A stretch of 64,000 nucleotides of DNA from Ligustrum vulgare (GCA_963555705.1 OY743190.1:18483491-18547490); one strand, 5' to 3'; positions 1-11,174 are shown, counted from the stretch's first letter. Notes: generated by a model from the sequence alone, not told the origin. Translations and numbers: made by a program.

Positions 1-96
1 TTAATTTAATTCAAAATATTAGAATAATTGTGCCACTTTTTTTAAAAATGTCACATTTTATCACTTTTTCTTTAAACTAAAAAGTAACAATTTGTC

Positions 97-1030
97 ACTT
101 TTTTTCTACTTAAAGGTTAATTTTTCATTCTTTGCAATATTCATCATTAACTAACAAGTTATACAAGTCTACAACACTAACAGATATATTACACATTATT
201 TATACACAAACACAATATCACATTTTTAGTTTTTCTTTTTTTAACTAAAAAGTGACATGGTGTCGCTTTCTTTTTACTTAAATATCACATTTTCAATTTT
301 TACAATATCAATCATTGACTGACAAATTACACAAGTGCACAAACACGGATAGATACATTACACAATGCTTTAAAAAAAAGTGACAAAATGTAACTTCTTA
401 TCACTTTTTATTTTATCTCACATTCTCTTTTAAATAAAAGTGACAAAGTGTCATTTTGGTTTCTTGAATGTCACTTTAATTTTTGTAATATCTGTCATTG
501 ATTATGAGTCGTAATTTAACAAATTATACAAGTCTACAAATACTAGTATATACATTACACATTCTCCATATACAAACACACCATAATTTTATTACTTTTT
601 TTAACAATTGCGTCAATATTTTTTTAAAAGAAAAAAAAAAGTGACATCGTATCACTTTTTTTTTTTTTTTTTTTAAATGACATGTAAGTAACTTTCTCAA
701 TCGAACGCAAATTAAAACTTTAGAATAAATTGATGACTTTTTTAATTTTATTCTATATGTAGTCTATTTGTTATTATGTTGTTCTTCTATTACCTAAACA
801 TTGTAAAAAAATTCATTTTAGGAATTAATATCCGATAAATTGAAAGTGATAAAAGTTCAAAAAATTACAAAACTCAAAAAAAAAATGACTACACTAAACA
901 AAAACATTAACTCGTGTTTATCAAAATATAAAATCATAATGCCACTTTTAAAAAAAAAAATATTAACACTATCAATTTTTGCAATATTCACAAATTGCAC
1001 AAGACCACAAATATTAACAAAGTAAGAGCA
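97..1030. repeat. Degenerate tandem repeat, unit about 170-200 bp
   Basis: A block recurs at least three times. Each has a gtcac/gtgac T-rich stretch, then a 'gcaatattcatcatt'-like segment, 'acaagtctacaa' (near 163, 331 and 528) and a 'tacattacacatt' tail. A fourth, more diverged copy lies near 930-1030. Spacings of about 168 and 197 bp show that the unit length drifts. Many units pair gtgaca with tgtcac and could fold back. No coding potential is seen. This is probably an old satellite or the subterminal repeats of a transposon. Confidence 0.6.
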
Positions 1031-1181
1031 GACGACTACACTAGACACACATCCTTCATTATCATTCTCCAATAAAAACTCATGCTTGTTTGTCCATCAA
1101 TACAAAATTTCTTTCTAACACAGTACTATGGAAATTCATTTCCTTAATAGTACTACTATTTCTTAAAAATCAAGAAATAGG

Positions 1182-1344
1182 GGTCCTAACAAGAACAAAT
1201 TTGTTGGGTTGAGGAAAAAACAATCAGGTAAATGGGTTGCTGAAATCAAGAACACAACTCAAAAGATCAGAATATGTCGGGACATTCAATATTGCTGAAG
1301 AGGTTGATCATGGTTATGATAAAGCTGCTGACAAATACTCATAG
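1182..1344 (+). pseudogene. AP2/ERF transcription factor fragment, frameshifted
   Basis: Reading from 1191, the translation KFVGLRKKQSGKWVAEIKN followed by TTQKIRI matches the first strands of the AP2/ERF DNA-binding domain, which usually starts KFVGVRQRPSG. After about 1271 the frame is lost: two bases are missing where the family has the conserved MWLGTF. The alternate frame then continues GTFNIAEE and YDKAA, the domain's helix, before a stop at 1342-1344. No methionine start or rest of the protein is visible nearby. AP2/ERF proteins bind GCC-box or DRE promoters; this fragment cannot. It is probably a gene piece carried here by a transposon or a decayed copy. Family identity is confident, the subfamily is not. 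Confidence 0.75.
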
Positions 1345-2067
1345 AAATGTCTTGAAAAACACCCCCCTCAAATGTTGTCCTTTCTTTAAATACTTAGCAG
1401 CTCCTTAATTAAAAGAAGGGCTTAAATAATACCACAACTCCTATTCTTGCTTCTACTTGACCGGGATGCAAATTGTACCGGAAAATTGATGGTTTTGGAA
1501 TTGATTCCGAAGACCCCGTTCCTGTTTCTTCATCTCCTTGTAGACCCATGTGGAATTTTGATGGAAACTGAAAACTGAGAAGAAATTCGAAGAATTTGGT
1601 ATGAAAAAATAGGAGGAAGAAAAGAATTTAACTGGGTATATAACTGAAGAACTGGGACGGGTGGTTTGCAGAGATAATGGGCACATCGTATTAATTACGA
1701 TAATCATAAAGTTTAATTAGTTAATAGGGTACTTTTCAAATCCGTTTAATTTTTGGGGTATTTAGTGTAATTTCCCCGATAGGTAATAGGTGTAAAATTC
1801 GACCCGATAAAAATATTTAAATTCAAGTTTAAAACCATTTTAAATTCTAAAATTATAAAATTGAACGTTCTGCTAATTTGTCTAAGAATAATTTGAATTA
1901 AATGAAAGATGGAAAATGCGACTTGATAAAATATTCGAATTTTTGAGATTAAAATCGTTATTTAATTCCAGAATTAAATGTTCTGCTAGATGACTCTGCT
2001 AGTGTAATTTAAATTCTAAAATTTGATAGGAATGTCGTAACGACCAACTTAATTTGTAAAGTTGTAT
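1345..2067. other. No gene recognised
   Basis: AT-rich sequence between the AP2 fragment and the Helitron. It includes two loosely similar stretches near 1795-1870 and 1915-1990 ('aaaatattcgaattttt'-like) that look like decayed repeat or LTR material. No ORF resembles a known protein. Confidence 0.5.
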
Positions 2068-2074
2068 TTTAAGA

Positions 2075-2842
2075 TTTGGGTCATGACAAAAACTCTGCAA
2101 TGATTCCACAGGTACAACGAATTGATAGTCGCATGCACAATATCTTGCCCACTTACCTTTTAAATGACTGGCAATATTTGCCTAAAATCTCCACTGAACA
2201 CTATATTTTGCCCCCAAAAGGTCGATTTGCACTCATCGGATTGATAGGTCTCATTATATCTCTCATGGAACAGTCAAGATCCTCAAAATAGTACCTTTGC
2301 ACCATAGGGTCCTCATCCCAAATTATAAGATTCGTTTTTGCAATCAATTCTATAAGTGGAGTTCCCTACTTGATGTTGCATGTAGAATCTTCGTTTGGGT
2401 TGAGAGGAATGTCAAATCTAGAATGAGCCATTCTACGATTAGGAAGTAGAAGAGATACAATTCCGCTTGAGGCTACATTTAAAACTATTTCACCAATAGA
2501 TCACAAACTAGTAGAAAGCGTCTTCCAAATAAATGTTTTCCCAGTGCCACCGCAACTGTATAAAAAAAATACACCTTCTGAAATGTGTTGAATAGAACCC
2601 ATTATCGTATCATAGACATTTTTCTGATCATCATTGAAGCTTGCAACAAATCTTAAGTGCTCCTCTGCAAGAGATCTTTTAATATAACACATCTCATCGT
2701 GTATGAGTCTAGTTCTAGAGATTGAGGTGTCCACTTCATATGGGAATGTCATTGATGGATAGTCATGAAGACTTTTACCTCTGGCATGCAATATTCTCTC
2801 TATCTCTAGAGGAGCATAGTTTTTTATTTCGACTTCAACCAA
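2075..2842 (-). pseudogene. PIF1-like helicase domain of the Helitron
   Basis: An open stretch of 113 codons (2842-2501) ends in the Walker A motif CGGTGKTF (near 2531-2555). Further downstream, in other frames, come the motifs that follow in Helitron helicases: AHSRFDIPLNPNEDSTCNIK, then LIIWDEDPM (Walker B, near 2299-2325), then FSGDFRQILPVI and ATINSLYLWNHCRV near 2075-2190. Homology stops there, before helicase motifs IV-VI. At least two frameshifts and a stop separate these blocks. The Walker residues are intact, but the domain as a whole is broken. Confidence 0.88.
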
Positions 2843-3780
2843 AATCTAACTCTGTAAATCAATTCAATTTCAAAGCTTCTGATTAGTATTAGAGTTATGT
2901 AGTCAAAATGAAAGTAAAACTTTGTACGTAGAAATGAAACATCTAAATTCATTAAAAATAAATTTACAATGATAGAAAAAACCTTTTCACCAAAAAAAAT
3001 GAATTTTAATATGAACACGATGAACTAAAATATGAAGTAGTTGTTATATATTAGATGACAAAATTACCTTGATAACCAAGAATGGTTCGTTTTCGGTGGA
3101 GTTTATCATCAGACAATAATGACCAGCATTGTTCCCAAACAAATTAGAGTCTTGATAAGGAATCTGATATTAACGATGTAGAAAATAATTTCCGAAGAGA
3201 ATGAGCAAATCTCCCAGTGACTTGCTTCAACTATTTCATCATTGTATTCCTTATCATCATCCAAAAGCCCAAGAGCATAGAAAGTATCCTTTTACGACTC
3301 ATATTGCACACCATCAACAATCCTAATCTCTTCAAAGCTCCTAGGACCCCTTACCTTTTTAAGCAACATCTGTAAATAATACAACTCCCCAGTCCCAGGA
3401 GGTACAAAAAATATCCAACCTATTGAAAACCCACGTTGCCTAGGCTGTCACTGCTTTTGTACAGGCTTCCTATCAAACTTATTAGGCAACTCTGAGTAGG
3501 TCAAATTTCTTGCTTCTTCATAAACCTTGTTCGCGTGAAATCACGCCGTGAACATTCTTTCCTTCACCGTAGGATGACTCAAAACAGCATCTAATGAATC
3601 ATTCTCAGAAAAATAAATATTTTACTGGTTTGGGAGGTGAAATGACAAATGTTTGATCTGTGGATCTCTGAAGTGAATGTCATATCCAAATAATAGTCAA
3701 GCAACCTCAGATGAAGAAATGTATTTACAATCGTAATACATTTTAAGTTTATCAATCATGACTGATTGCACCACTCCACA

Positions 3781-4032
3781 TTTATGTGAGCACCATACTT
3801 CAATAATAGATAACGATTATACAAAACTACAAATCTATTATCGAGATCGATACTATTCTCTAGATTTATGTGAGCAACATACTTCAACAACAGATAACGA
3901 TTATACAAAACTACAAATCTATTATTGTGATCGATACTATTCTCTAGATTTATGTGAGCAACATACTTCAAAAATAGATAACGATTATACAAAACTACAA
4001 ATCTATTATCGAGATCGATACTATTCTTTACA
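3781..4032 (-). repeat. 84-bp in-frame triplication in the Helitron Rep region
   Basis: Three consecutive 84-bp units start at 3781, 3865 and 3949. Read on the minus strand each encodes 28 residues around [20 protein letters not shown]. Other Helitron proteins carry this block once, in the form DNRWVVPYNPYLSLKYNCHINVE. The copy nearest the downstream side (first unit in plus coordinates) reads on into HINVEW as in the family. Because 84 is a multiple of 3, the frame is kept through all three copies (ORF 4133-3756). The units differ at only a few bases, so the expansion is younger than the many lesions elsewhere or has been homogenised. Confidence 0.9.
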
Positions 4033-4149
4033 ATTCTTCCCCCTGTCTCGTCGTTTGTAAATTGGGTATCCATCATCATCGACATTTGTACATTTGGAAA
4101 ATTTCTTTGGATAATGTTTCGAACACCGTCCATTGACCATGCATGGAGA

Positions 4150-4640
4150 ATTCTTTCTCATATTTCCACAAGGACCATGCATCATAAGATCTCTCAAATT
4201 AGCATAATATTTTGGGTCATTTGATTCAACAAGAATTTCAACATATATGATTCGATTATATCATCTCCTGTAAGACATTTTGCGTCTTGACAAAGAAAGA
4301 GCAAAATATGTGTTGGGGTAACCCACACTTCTAGAATTTGATGGTGTAAACGAATGCACATATGAAATATTTTTTATTTAAAAAAAATGCATCTTAAACA
4401 ACATTCAAATGTATTGCTTCTACATGATCTTGAAAGTTTTAAGTGCCTAACAACTAAATAATTTATTCATACCTTCTCTGTCCAATCTGAATACCTCATT
4501 CTTTCTTAGATCATTCATCAATTGATCTAACTTCACCTTAAATGCTCTACATAGTACATCATGTCGATCCTTTGCCTTTAATCCCCTCTTTTCTAGAAAA
4601 CATACAATCTTTGGCCACTTTGGATTACAGGTAAAAGTAA
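4150..4640 (-). pseudogene. Helitron Rep (HUH nuclease) segment with broken HUH motif
   Basis: Minus-strand translation gives TCNPKWPKIVCFLEKRGLKA and RHDVLCRAFKVKLDQLMNDL (about 4640-4490), the block just before the HUH motif in Helitron Rep proteins. The HUH region (normally GLPHxHILLFL) is at about 4330-4290. THILLFLCQDAKC is clear, but one C is missing where the first metal-binding His codon should be, which shifts the frame inside the motif. A CMxGPCG-like segment with stops follows at 4200-4150. The metal-binding site is therefore lost. Confidence 0.8.
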
Positions 4641-4829
4641 TAAATAAATCAGGCTAACCGACCAATCTACAAATGGCCATTGCATCTTGGTAATTCTAGA
4701 TCATATAATGGGCCCCACTTGTGAAAAAAGGTGGCAGAACAACCCTTCATGTTGCAGAAAAAGTTCTCTCGCCCCTTAACAAAGCATCAACTAAACCATT
4801 GTATGACTTACACCATAGTTCCTTCTGAT

Positions 4830-5560
4830 TCATACGTAAGTAAAGAAAGCGAGAAGATACCCGTCCACTATAAACTGTTGAAACAATCTTCTAGAAAATA
4901 AGATGTTTAGCGATTCAGAATCTCTCTCTTGAAACCTGAATGCAAAAAATTCTTGCATGCTAAGCTTTCCACAACCAACATGTGACAAAGAAGTAGAATT
5001 GTTGAGTGGAACATCTTCTCTGAACTCATCTTGTCCATAAACAAAAAGCAAAGGGTACTGAAGTCCAATATATTCAGGATTTAACTCAGTTATACGCTTT
5101 AGTAGTCCAGATCTAGTCTCAACAACTATATCTCTGGCACCAGGCATTGTCTCAAAATCACCAAGTATCAATCCCACAACCCAATCAGCTGACAGAAGGT
5201 TATATCTTCTTCCATCTCGATCTCGCTTACCATTAAGCCTGAGGGGTCATATTTGAGAATTCAAAACCACGTATACTTTCCCTAACCATCCTAAATATCT
5301 TGACCAATACATTATGTTCATCAAGTATGTTCTTAAGGTCATTGAAAATCCCTTCATGTAATCTACCATCTTCAGTACTTGAACTGAAAGATAAAACATT
5401 TATTTACAATTGTTAAGTTTTAGAAATAATAATGTACTAAAAATAATAAAAAACTAGTTGGGAAAGAATATTACCCAATGGACTACAAACGATTGGCCAC
5501 CTCGTTTTCAGTGTCATATATATACAGTTGTGCAAATTTTGGTGTTGACCCTCACTTGGC
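4830..5560 (-). pseudogene. Helitron-like N-terminal domain
   Basis: An open frame from 5177 to 4830 contains LILGDFETMPGARDIVVETR and NPEYIGLQYPLLFVYGQDEF, standard landmarks of the Helitron_like_N domain. It ends with RRLFQQFIVDGYL, the entry to the Rep part. Upstream, in other frames (about 5560-5180), weaker matches to the family's HxIGSLLP and DTENEV-type segments are seen. The domain sits ahead of the nuclease in Helitron proteins. Frameshifts around 5180-5250 separate the two parts. Confidence 0.85.
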
Positions 5561-5645
5561 AATAAACTACCAATCATGTGATAGTTCTGTCCATTTAATC
5601 AAAATATGAGAGGTGATTATGTTTACTTTTTTCACTTCCAAAATA

Positions 5646-5873
5646 CTACAATTCTACCAGAGTTTGAGGTGGGTTTTCCATTAGCTGTAGCTCAACCTTT
5701 CCTCTCATGAAGCATAAGAAAAACTTTGGACTTTGTGTGTCGTGGCGTTTGTCAAGTCGCTCATCATAATAAAATTTAGCGCCACAAAATTCACAAATGC
5801 AAGTAAGATCTCCCATGTCCGAATACTCTAAAGAAATAAAATTTTGAATATATGGTATAACATATTTATACAC
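5646..5873 (-). pseudogene. Helitron N-terminal Cys segment
   Basis: A 75-codon open frame ends in a normal stop. It contains CICEFCGAKFYYDERLDKR, then SPKFFLCFMRGKVELQL, and a final PPQTLVEL. Plant Helitron proteins carry this CxxCGA...W/Y..E.......FxxCC..GKVxLP pattern near the N-terminus. The second cysteine pair is reduced (LCFMRGK instead of CCxxGK), so a putative zinc-binding site is probably incomplete. Confidence 0.8.
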
Positions 5874-6099
5874 AACAATATAATTATCGCGATCATATAA
5901 ACTAATTTATCCACATTAATTATCATGCTTCCCTAAACATACATCAATAGCAGTATCTCACTAAATGAAAATATAAAAATAGAATTGAATAAAGAATATG
6001 TGTACATTAGCACCAAAAATCTTAGTAAGATAAAATAAAAATAAAATACTTATAAAAAAATTATTAGGAAGAAACAAAAAATTACTGCATAAATGCTTA

Positions 6100-6260
6100 C
6101 TGCAATTAGAGTAACCTATTTGAACGTCGTAATGGTGTATACCATTCAGGTAAGTATTCTTTGGTCCACATTTAATGGTGTTAATTGTTGCACTTGTACA
6201 GTGTGTGATGCATGGTAATGAATTTGAATTTCTTGAAACTTTGCTAAGGTTAGAATGAGG
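6100..6260 (-). pseudogene. Helitron leader module, copy A
   Basis: Minus-strand translation gives VSRNSNSLPCITHCTSATIN, a CGPKNTYLNG stretch and a final IGYSNCSKH. The same arrangement recurs in copy B at 8940-9097 (VSRSKATSLPSVSTCIT ... CGPNTTNLEE ... IDYFNHGKH). The two lie on either side of a solo LTR in what should be the 5' exon-intron part of the Helitron gene. I do not recognise the domain; the spaced cysteines are conserved between copies. Positions 5874-6100 are AT-rich and intron-like. Confidence 0.55.
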
Positions 6261-6265
6261 ACTAT

Positions 6266-7456
6266 TGTAGCGACTGAGAAATTTTAAATAATGTAAAAAA
6301 ATCATTTTTCTCGAAAAACGTGTCGCAAAGATTTAACCCCGAATTTTTACTTTTAAATGTGAAGCGTGTTCGTCTAGCCATTTTAAAATAAAAATTTAAA
6401 CCTATTCCAAGTCGAGCTCATTCTCAAATATTTTAAATTAATGATTTTCCTTATTATTTTAAAATCCAAATATGTAATAATTTTGAGTCCAATTTATTAA
6501 GTCCAATATTTGGTAATTTTGGGTCAAAAATTATGTAATCCAATTTTTAATATTTTCAGTCCAATTATAAATTCTGTAGCCCAAACTGGCCCACTTACCA
6601 ACCTAGAAATTTGTGCCCTAACACATTACTGTTCAGATCACTCCATTCTCTCCCTCATAGCTCACTTCACGCAGCCAGGTAACACTCTCTCTTTTCAACT
6701 CCAAAAATTGCCATAGCCATTTTCTTCCCATTTACAAACAACACGCACATGCTGCCACAAACCAACCTCAAAACACCATCACATTAGCACCACTACAGCC
6801 GTTCACTACCTTCACCGAACCACACCAACGTTCACCACCACAATGCCTCAACTCCACCCAAACGCTGCAAGAAACGCAACACGGTCAAACCCCTTACTCT
6901 GCTAAAATCGAATCCACCACTGTTATTACACTATTTTCACCAAAGAACACCACCACAGTTCCCAACTACAGCCCAAGTAGTCACCACAACGACCAGCCTT
7001 CAATCCGTTTTCCCAACAACGCCATAGCCAAACTGAAGCAACATTTTCGACTGCCTTTCATCCATACAACCACTGGTGGCCAACATTACCAACTGAACCA
7101 CCATTTCTAACTCAATAACCGAGCTTCCAAGCCCAAGACCACCACTGTCCAACTCAAAAATCAAACTCAAAAATCACCAAAAATAAAACCCAAAACCAGA
7201 AATAAGACTTAACCAAAACACCTACTGTGGACCGTCGCCCTTCGTTGCCGGATTTTCTCCGGAGAAACTCCCATATCGCGACGTTGCAGCCGCGGTTTGG
7301 ATTTGGTTGCGCACCCCAAACCCAAAACCTCAGCCTCACCCACACTCACAACCACCCCGTCGCAACTCAACGACAGTATCATCGGCGGGTCGCCGCCTGG
7401 AGACGCGAATGGCGAAGCCTTCGCCAGCCTCCCTCCTTTCCTCCCCTGTATGCTGA

Positions 7457-7553
<97 letters not shown>

Positions 7554-8786
7554 AAGAATTTGTTTTAATATTTTATTTTTTGAAAATTGCAGCTTGGTCC
7601 CCAGTTTTAAAGTGTTTCAAACCAGTCCCTATAGTTTTTAAATTAATCATCTCAGCCCTTAAGTTTTAAATGATTTTAATCAGCAACTCCATTTTTAAAA
7701 TCTATTATTTCAGCCCAATAGTTTAATATTCGTTTTGAGTTTCAACTCAACTTTTAAAAATTTACATTTTAGTCCCCCAACTATCAAAGTATTTATTTTA
7801 GTCCCTCAACTTTCAAAGTATTCATTTTAGTCCCACACTTTCAAATCATCAATTTCAGTCCCCAAATTGTAAATTATCATTTTTAAACTATAAATTTCAA
7901 AAGAATAATTTAACTTATTTTTCTAATTGGCTAGACGATGCGTATGGAGATTTAAAGAATTGAAGTCATTTTCCGCTCGATTTTGCACTCGTTGAAATTA
8001 AGGTAGACTCGCCCCTATTAATTGATTTAAATTATGATTGCATGTGAATGTGTATGTTATGTGACTTATGTGAAAGTCATTTTTATGAAAAGAGACGAGA
8101 ATGTATTTCTTTGGAAATATTTATGTTGTTATGTTTGTCATAACTTATATGCTTTTATGTATGAGAAAGAAAGAAGAGAATATCTTGCAAGATAAATGAT
8201 GATGTTATGCATAACATATGTGTCTTATGTGCACGAGAAGAAAGAGCAACACATACCCTATGATTTTAAAGAGCCTATGATTTTTCAAAGAGAAGCCATG
8301 TGCTTTAATGCACGAGAAGAGCAACTCACAGCCTATGATTTCTAAAGAGCCTGCATTTAAGTGTTCAATTATAATGTGGATTAATAAATTGGCGATGAGT
8401 CTATTGAGTATTTCTATTGAAATTCTCATGTCTATTTTAACAATATTTGCAGATTTCGGAGAGGGTGGCAAGTGATGGATGATTGTGGCAATAGTTGTTA
8501 AATGGTTGGAAATCTTGTTTCAATGACCCGTATTTCCAAACATTGGATAATTTTGAGAATTTCAATTATTTGAGAAATTATGATATTGTCAATTGTGTTA
8601 CAATATTAATGGCTCGATTTATTATTTCGAATTGTTTCATAAATGTTTTCAATTTTATCGACCATTACAGTTTATTTAATGTTGCCAAAAATGAATTTCA
8701 GATATTTCTTCCGCTAAAATATTATTTTAAAGTTTAGACCAGAAGATGACTTGGTGAACCGGGTATTTAGAACTCGGGGCGCTACA
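6266..8786 (+). mobile_element. Solo LTR, 2521 bp, TSD actat
   Basis: The unit begins TGTAGCG and ends CGCTACA, a perfect 7-bp terminal inverted repeat. It is flanked by the direct repeat actat (6261-6265 and 8787-8791), so it is a complete LTR inserted with a 5-bp duplication. It lies inside the Helitron leader and separates modules A and B. No coding domain is present. The first part is C-rich (6560-7450), followed by a GT/GA microsatellite and then AT-rich sequence. The orientation is a guess. No second copy of this family is present in the window. Confidence 0.85.
7459..7549. repeat. Compound microsatellite (GT)n(GA)n
   Basis: About 14 GT units (7459-7486) pass directly into about 31 GA units (7487-7549). 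The tract lies within the 6266-8786 solo LTR. Open frames across it encode only CV or RE repeats and are not genes. A tract this long and pure should be length-variable. Confidence 0.97.
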
Positions 8787-8939
8787 ACTATCAACATGAG
8801 CTTGACCAGTTGTTTTGTATGCACTTGTGCCCAATGAAGTACAAACTTGCATAATACATTAAAAAAAAAAATAGAATACAAAGATTACATACACGCCAAA
8901 GAATTAAATTGAATACGTCAATAATTTGTGTTAATGCTT

Positions 8940-9097
8940 ACCATGATTGAAGTAGTCAATTTGATCTCCATAAATGCAACGTTCTTCAAGGTTAGTTGTA
9001 TTTGGTCCACAATTAGCAACACTCATTTTTGAAAGAATACATTGTGTAATGCATGTTGACACACTTGGCAAACTTGTTGCTTTGCTACGGGAGACAT
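8940..9097 (-). pseudogene. Helitron leader module, copy B
   Basis: This is the second copy of the Cys-containing module described at 6100-6260, read VSRSKATSLPSVSTCIT, then CGPNTTNLEE and QIDYFNHGKH. At the DNA level the two share 'tttggtccaca', a 'gtgt..atgcatg' block and 'actttgct/gctttgct'. Its position upstream of copy A suggests tandem exon duplication in the Helitron's 5' part before the solo LTR landed between them. Confidence 0.55.
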
Positions 9098-9284
9098 CGA
9101 AAAATTATGTTGAACAATAGTAATTATTTTAGATGCACCTATCAACAATGTGGCATAGAGTTTTGTAACAAAAAGTAAGTTAATAACCCACTGAATAAGT
9201 TGTATAAAAAAATAAAAAAACTTAAAAGCAAAAAAAGAGATAAATTTATATTATAAAAAATGAATTTTCTAATACCATTACTAA

Positions 9285-9351
9285 TGTTAGCCAATGGAGT
9301 TCTACATTCTGCCGTTGCATTTGAAGTACAAGAACTCGAATTATGTGTCAA
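9285..9351 (-). pseudogene. Probable first Helitron coding exon remnant
   Basis: The minus-strand frame opens MTHNSSSCTSNATAECRTP and continues LANISNGIRK. Plant Helitron proteins often carry an RxPLxDITN-type segment near their start, and CRTPLANISN resembles it. It is followed on the minus strand by AT-rich intron-like sequence to about 9100. The call is tentative because the motif is short. Confidence 0.4.
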
Positions 9352-11166
9352 TTGTTCATTAACTTCGGAAAAACTCTCTACTCATCTCTTCGACACGTGT
9401 TGAGAACTTTCCGTGGGTTCTAAGACAACAAATTAAATGAAGCAATAAGTAGAAGACAAAATATTGAAACAAAATAATATAGAAGGTTGAGTGCTTTAAT
9501 TCAAAAAATAGCTGACTGTATAAATTAAGTTAATCCAAACTTTTAACATTAACTACAACATAGTAAAAGTGTTATTTGAATGACTTTTCATATATGGTTG
9601 ATGAATACTTTCTTTATACACGTAAAACCGTGTTTCATTGTTACGTGCATCTTTAAATCCACGTGACATTTATATTAATGTTATTATAAATTTTAAATTT
9701 GATAAATTTTATGTCATTGATTTGAATTATTTTGCAGTGGAAGGACTTAGTCGCCATCTTGATCAATGTGCCAAATAGAAAGTTCATAAATTGTCCATGT
9801 GCAATTTTATGTGTGATTATTAACGTTATTTATTAATCTTGTTATTTTCTTTTTAATTAAGTTGAAAGTGGCCTAAATTGTGTTAAATGGGAATTGGGGA
9901 AAGTTTAGTGGCACTCTGAATTTTATTTGAGGGATGTGGACTTAAATTACCTATTTATGAGAATCGAAGGACTGATTTGCAATTAACAAAGTTTACATTT
10001 AAAATCCTAAACCCAAACCTCATTCCTCTTTCTCTCACGCCCGCTCTCTCTCTCTCGCGATTTCTCACTCTCTGTCTCGGCTCTCTCGATATCCTACCTC
10101 TCTGCCTCTCTCGCCGCTCTTTCACCTCACACACTCAACCAGCGCTGCTCATCCCTTCCGCCGGCGATGTCGCCTGCGCCACCACCACCCGGTAACCCTC
10201 CCCCTTCCCTCGTTCCTTTCGCCGGCAGTGCACACACCCGACACAAAACACACAGCACACGCACTACACACACACTCGCACACACATATATGCGTATTGA
10301 TGTATATATATGTTGAGTGTATGTATATAGGCTAAGATTTTCAGATTTCAAAATAGGTAGATTTCGGATTTTAAATGTTAATTTGGGATTTGAATAATGT
10401 TTATATATGTATGTATAGATGTATATGTGCGTGTGTTCATGGATGTGCATAAGTTCACCACTATTTTCAGATTGAAATTTTATGAATTTAATCTGCCTTG
10501 TTGAGATGTTAGTTTAAATTGGAATTTTAGCTGAAATTTCAACAGTGAGGTCGTTCAAAGTAAGTTTTCAAATGTCGAAAAATGTTTAATTTCATTTTTG
10601 AGCTAGAAAGGGGTAAATTTCGAAATTGGGAAATATGATATAAAGGATTACATTGATTCTCAGACCTGGTAGTGATTCTCCAGAGTTATGAAATTTTGGA
10701 ATTTAATTGGTTTAATTGACAACTGTTTTGAGAGTTTTGTTTTCAGATTTAAAAATGTTGGAAAAATACTTGGTTTAAAATTGAGTTAGTTTAATTGAGT
10801 TTATCTTATTCTGGGTAAATTTGAGGACTTCGAATTTATGAAATTAGCTAAGTGCTTAAATTTTTAACTCTTGGATTGAAGTTTGTATTTTGTAGTTTTA
10901 AGAATTTATTTGGAACTTTAAGTTGGAATTTCAGATTTGGAAACTATCGAAATGGTTTGTTCTGATTAATTTTAGTTAAATCAAGACCTTGATTATAATC
11001 TTACATTCTTATGCATGTTAGGGATTTAATTAGAATGTAATGTTTTGGGAATTGGAAGCATGGAACTCTTTCTTGTTTTATGTGCTTTAATCTAAACGTA
11101 AGGTCACACTGTTAATTAAAAGTTATACTTATTAATGAATGTGAACAATTAGGATATTTGGTACAT

Positions 11167-11174
11167 TGACGTCA
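11167..11174. promoter_or_regulatory. TGACGTCA palindrome (candidate bZIP site) in the LTR
   Basis: The 8-bp palindrome TGACGTCA, inside 'acattgacgtcacgggcatc', is identical in all three LTRs of this group (also 17473-17480 and 20604-20611). TGACGTCA is the classic C-box/CRE-type bZIP target. Conservation between the outer LTRs and the diverged solo LTR suggests function, but binding is inferred only. Confidence 0.45.

Larger units (their letters stand above)
2068..5873 (-). pseudogene. Helitron Rep-helicase polyprotein, decayed
   Basis: Read on the minus strand this is the large protein of an autonomous plant Helitron in the usual order: Cys-containing N-terminal segment (5873-5646), Helitron-like N domain (about 5560-4830), HUH-type Rep nuclease region (about 4640-3756), linker, then a PIF1-family helicase (2842-2075). 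Such proteins nick and unwind DNA for rolling-circle transposition. Many conserved strings survive, for example KRGLKAKDRHDVLCRAFKVK and GFSIGWIFFVPPGTGELYYL, but they lie in different frames with several stops. The helicase is cut off near 2068, so its last motifs and the 3' end of the element are missing. It cannot be functional. Leader modules of the same gene lie at 6100-6260 and 8940-9351, beyond an inserted solo LTR. Confidence 0.9.

Noticed and set aside
97..1030. CRISPR-like array
   Set aside because: Spacing is irregular, units are AT-rich and diverged, and the surrounding sequence is clearly a plant nuclear genome.
3758..4060. 100-residue plus-strand ORF over the triplication
   Set aside because: It is a shadow of the minus-strand Helitron frame, which has clear homology.
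7227..7669. Overlapping ORFs across the GT/GA tract
   Set aside because: They encode CV or RE repeats from the microsatellite and lie inside a non-coding solo LTR.
10127..10450. Possible CpG-rich promoter of a host gene
   Set aside because: The C-rich stretch is part of the LTR and is repeated in the 3' LTR; no downstream gene follows.
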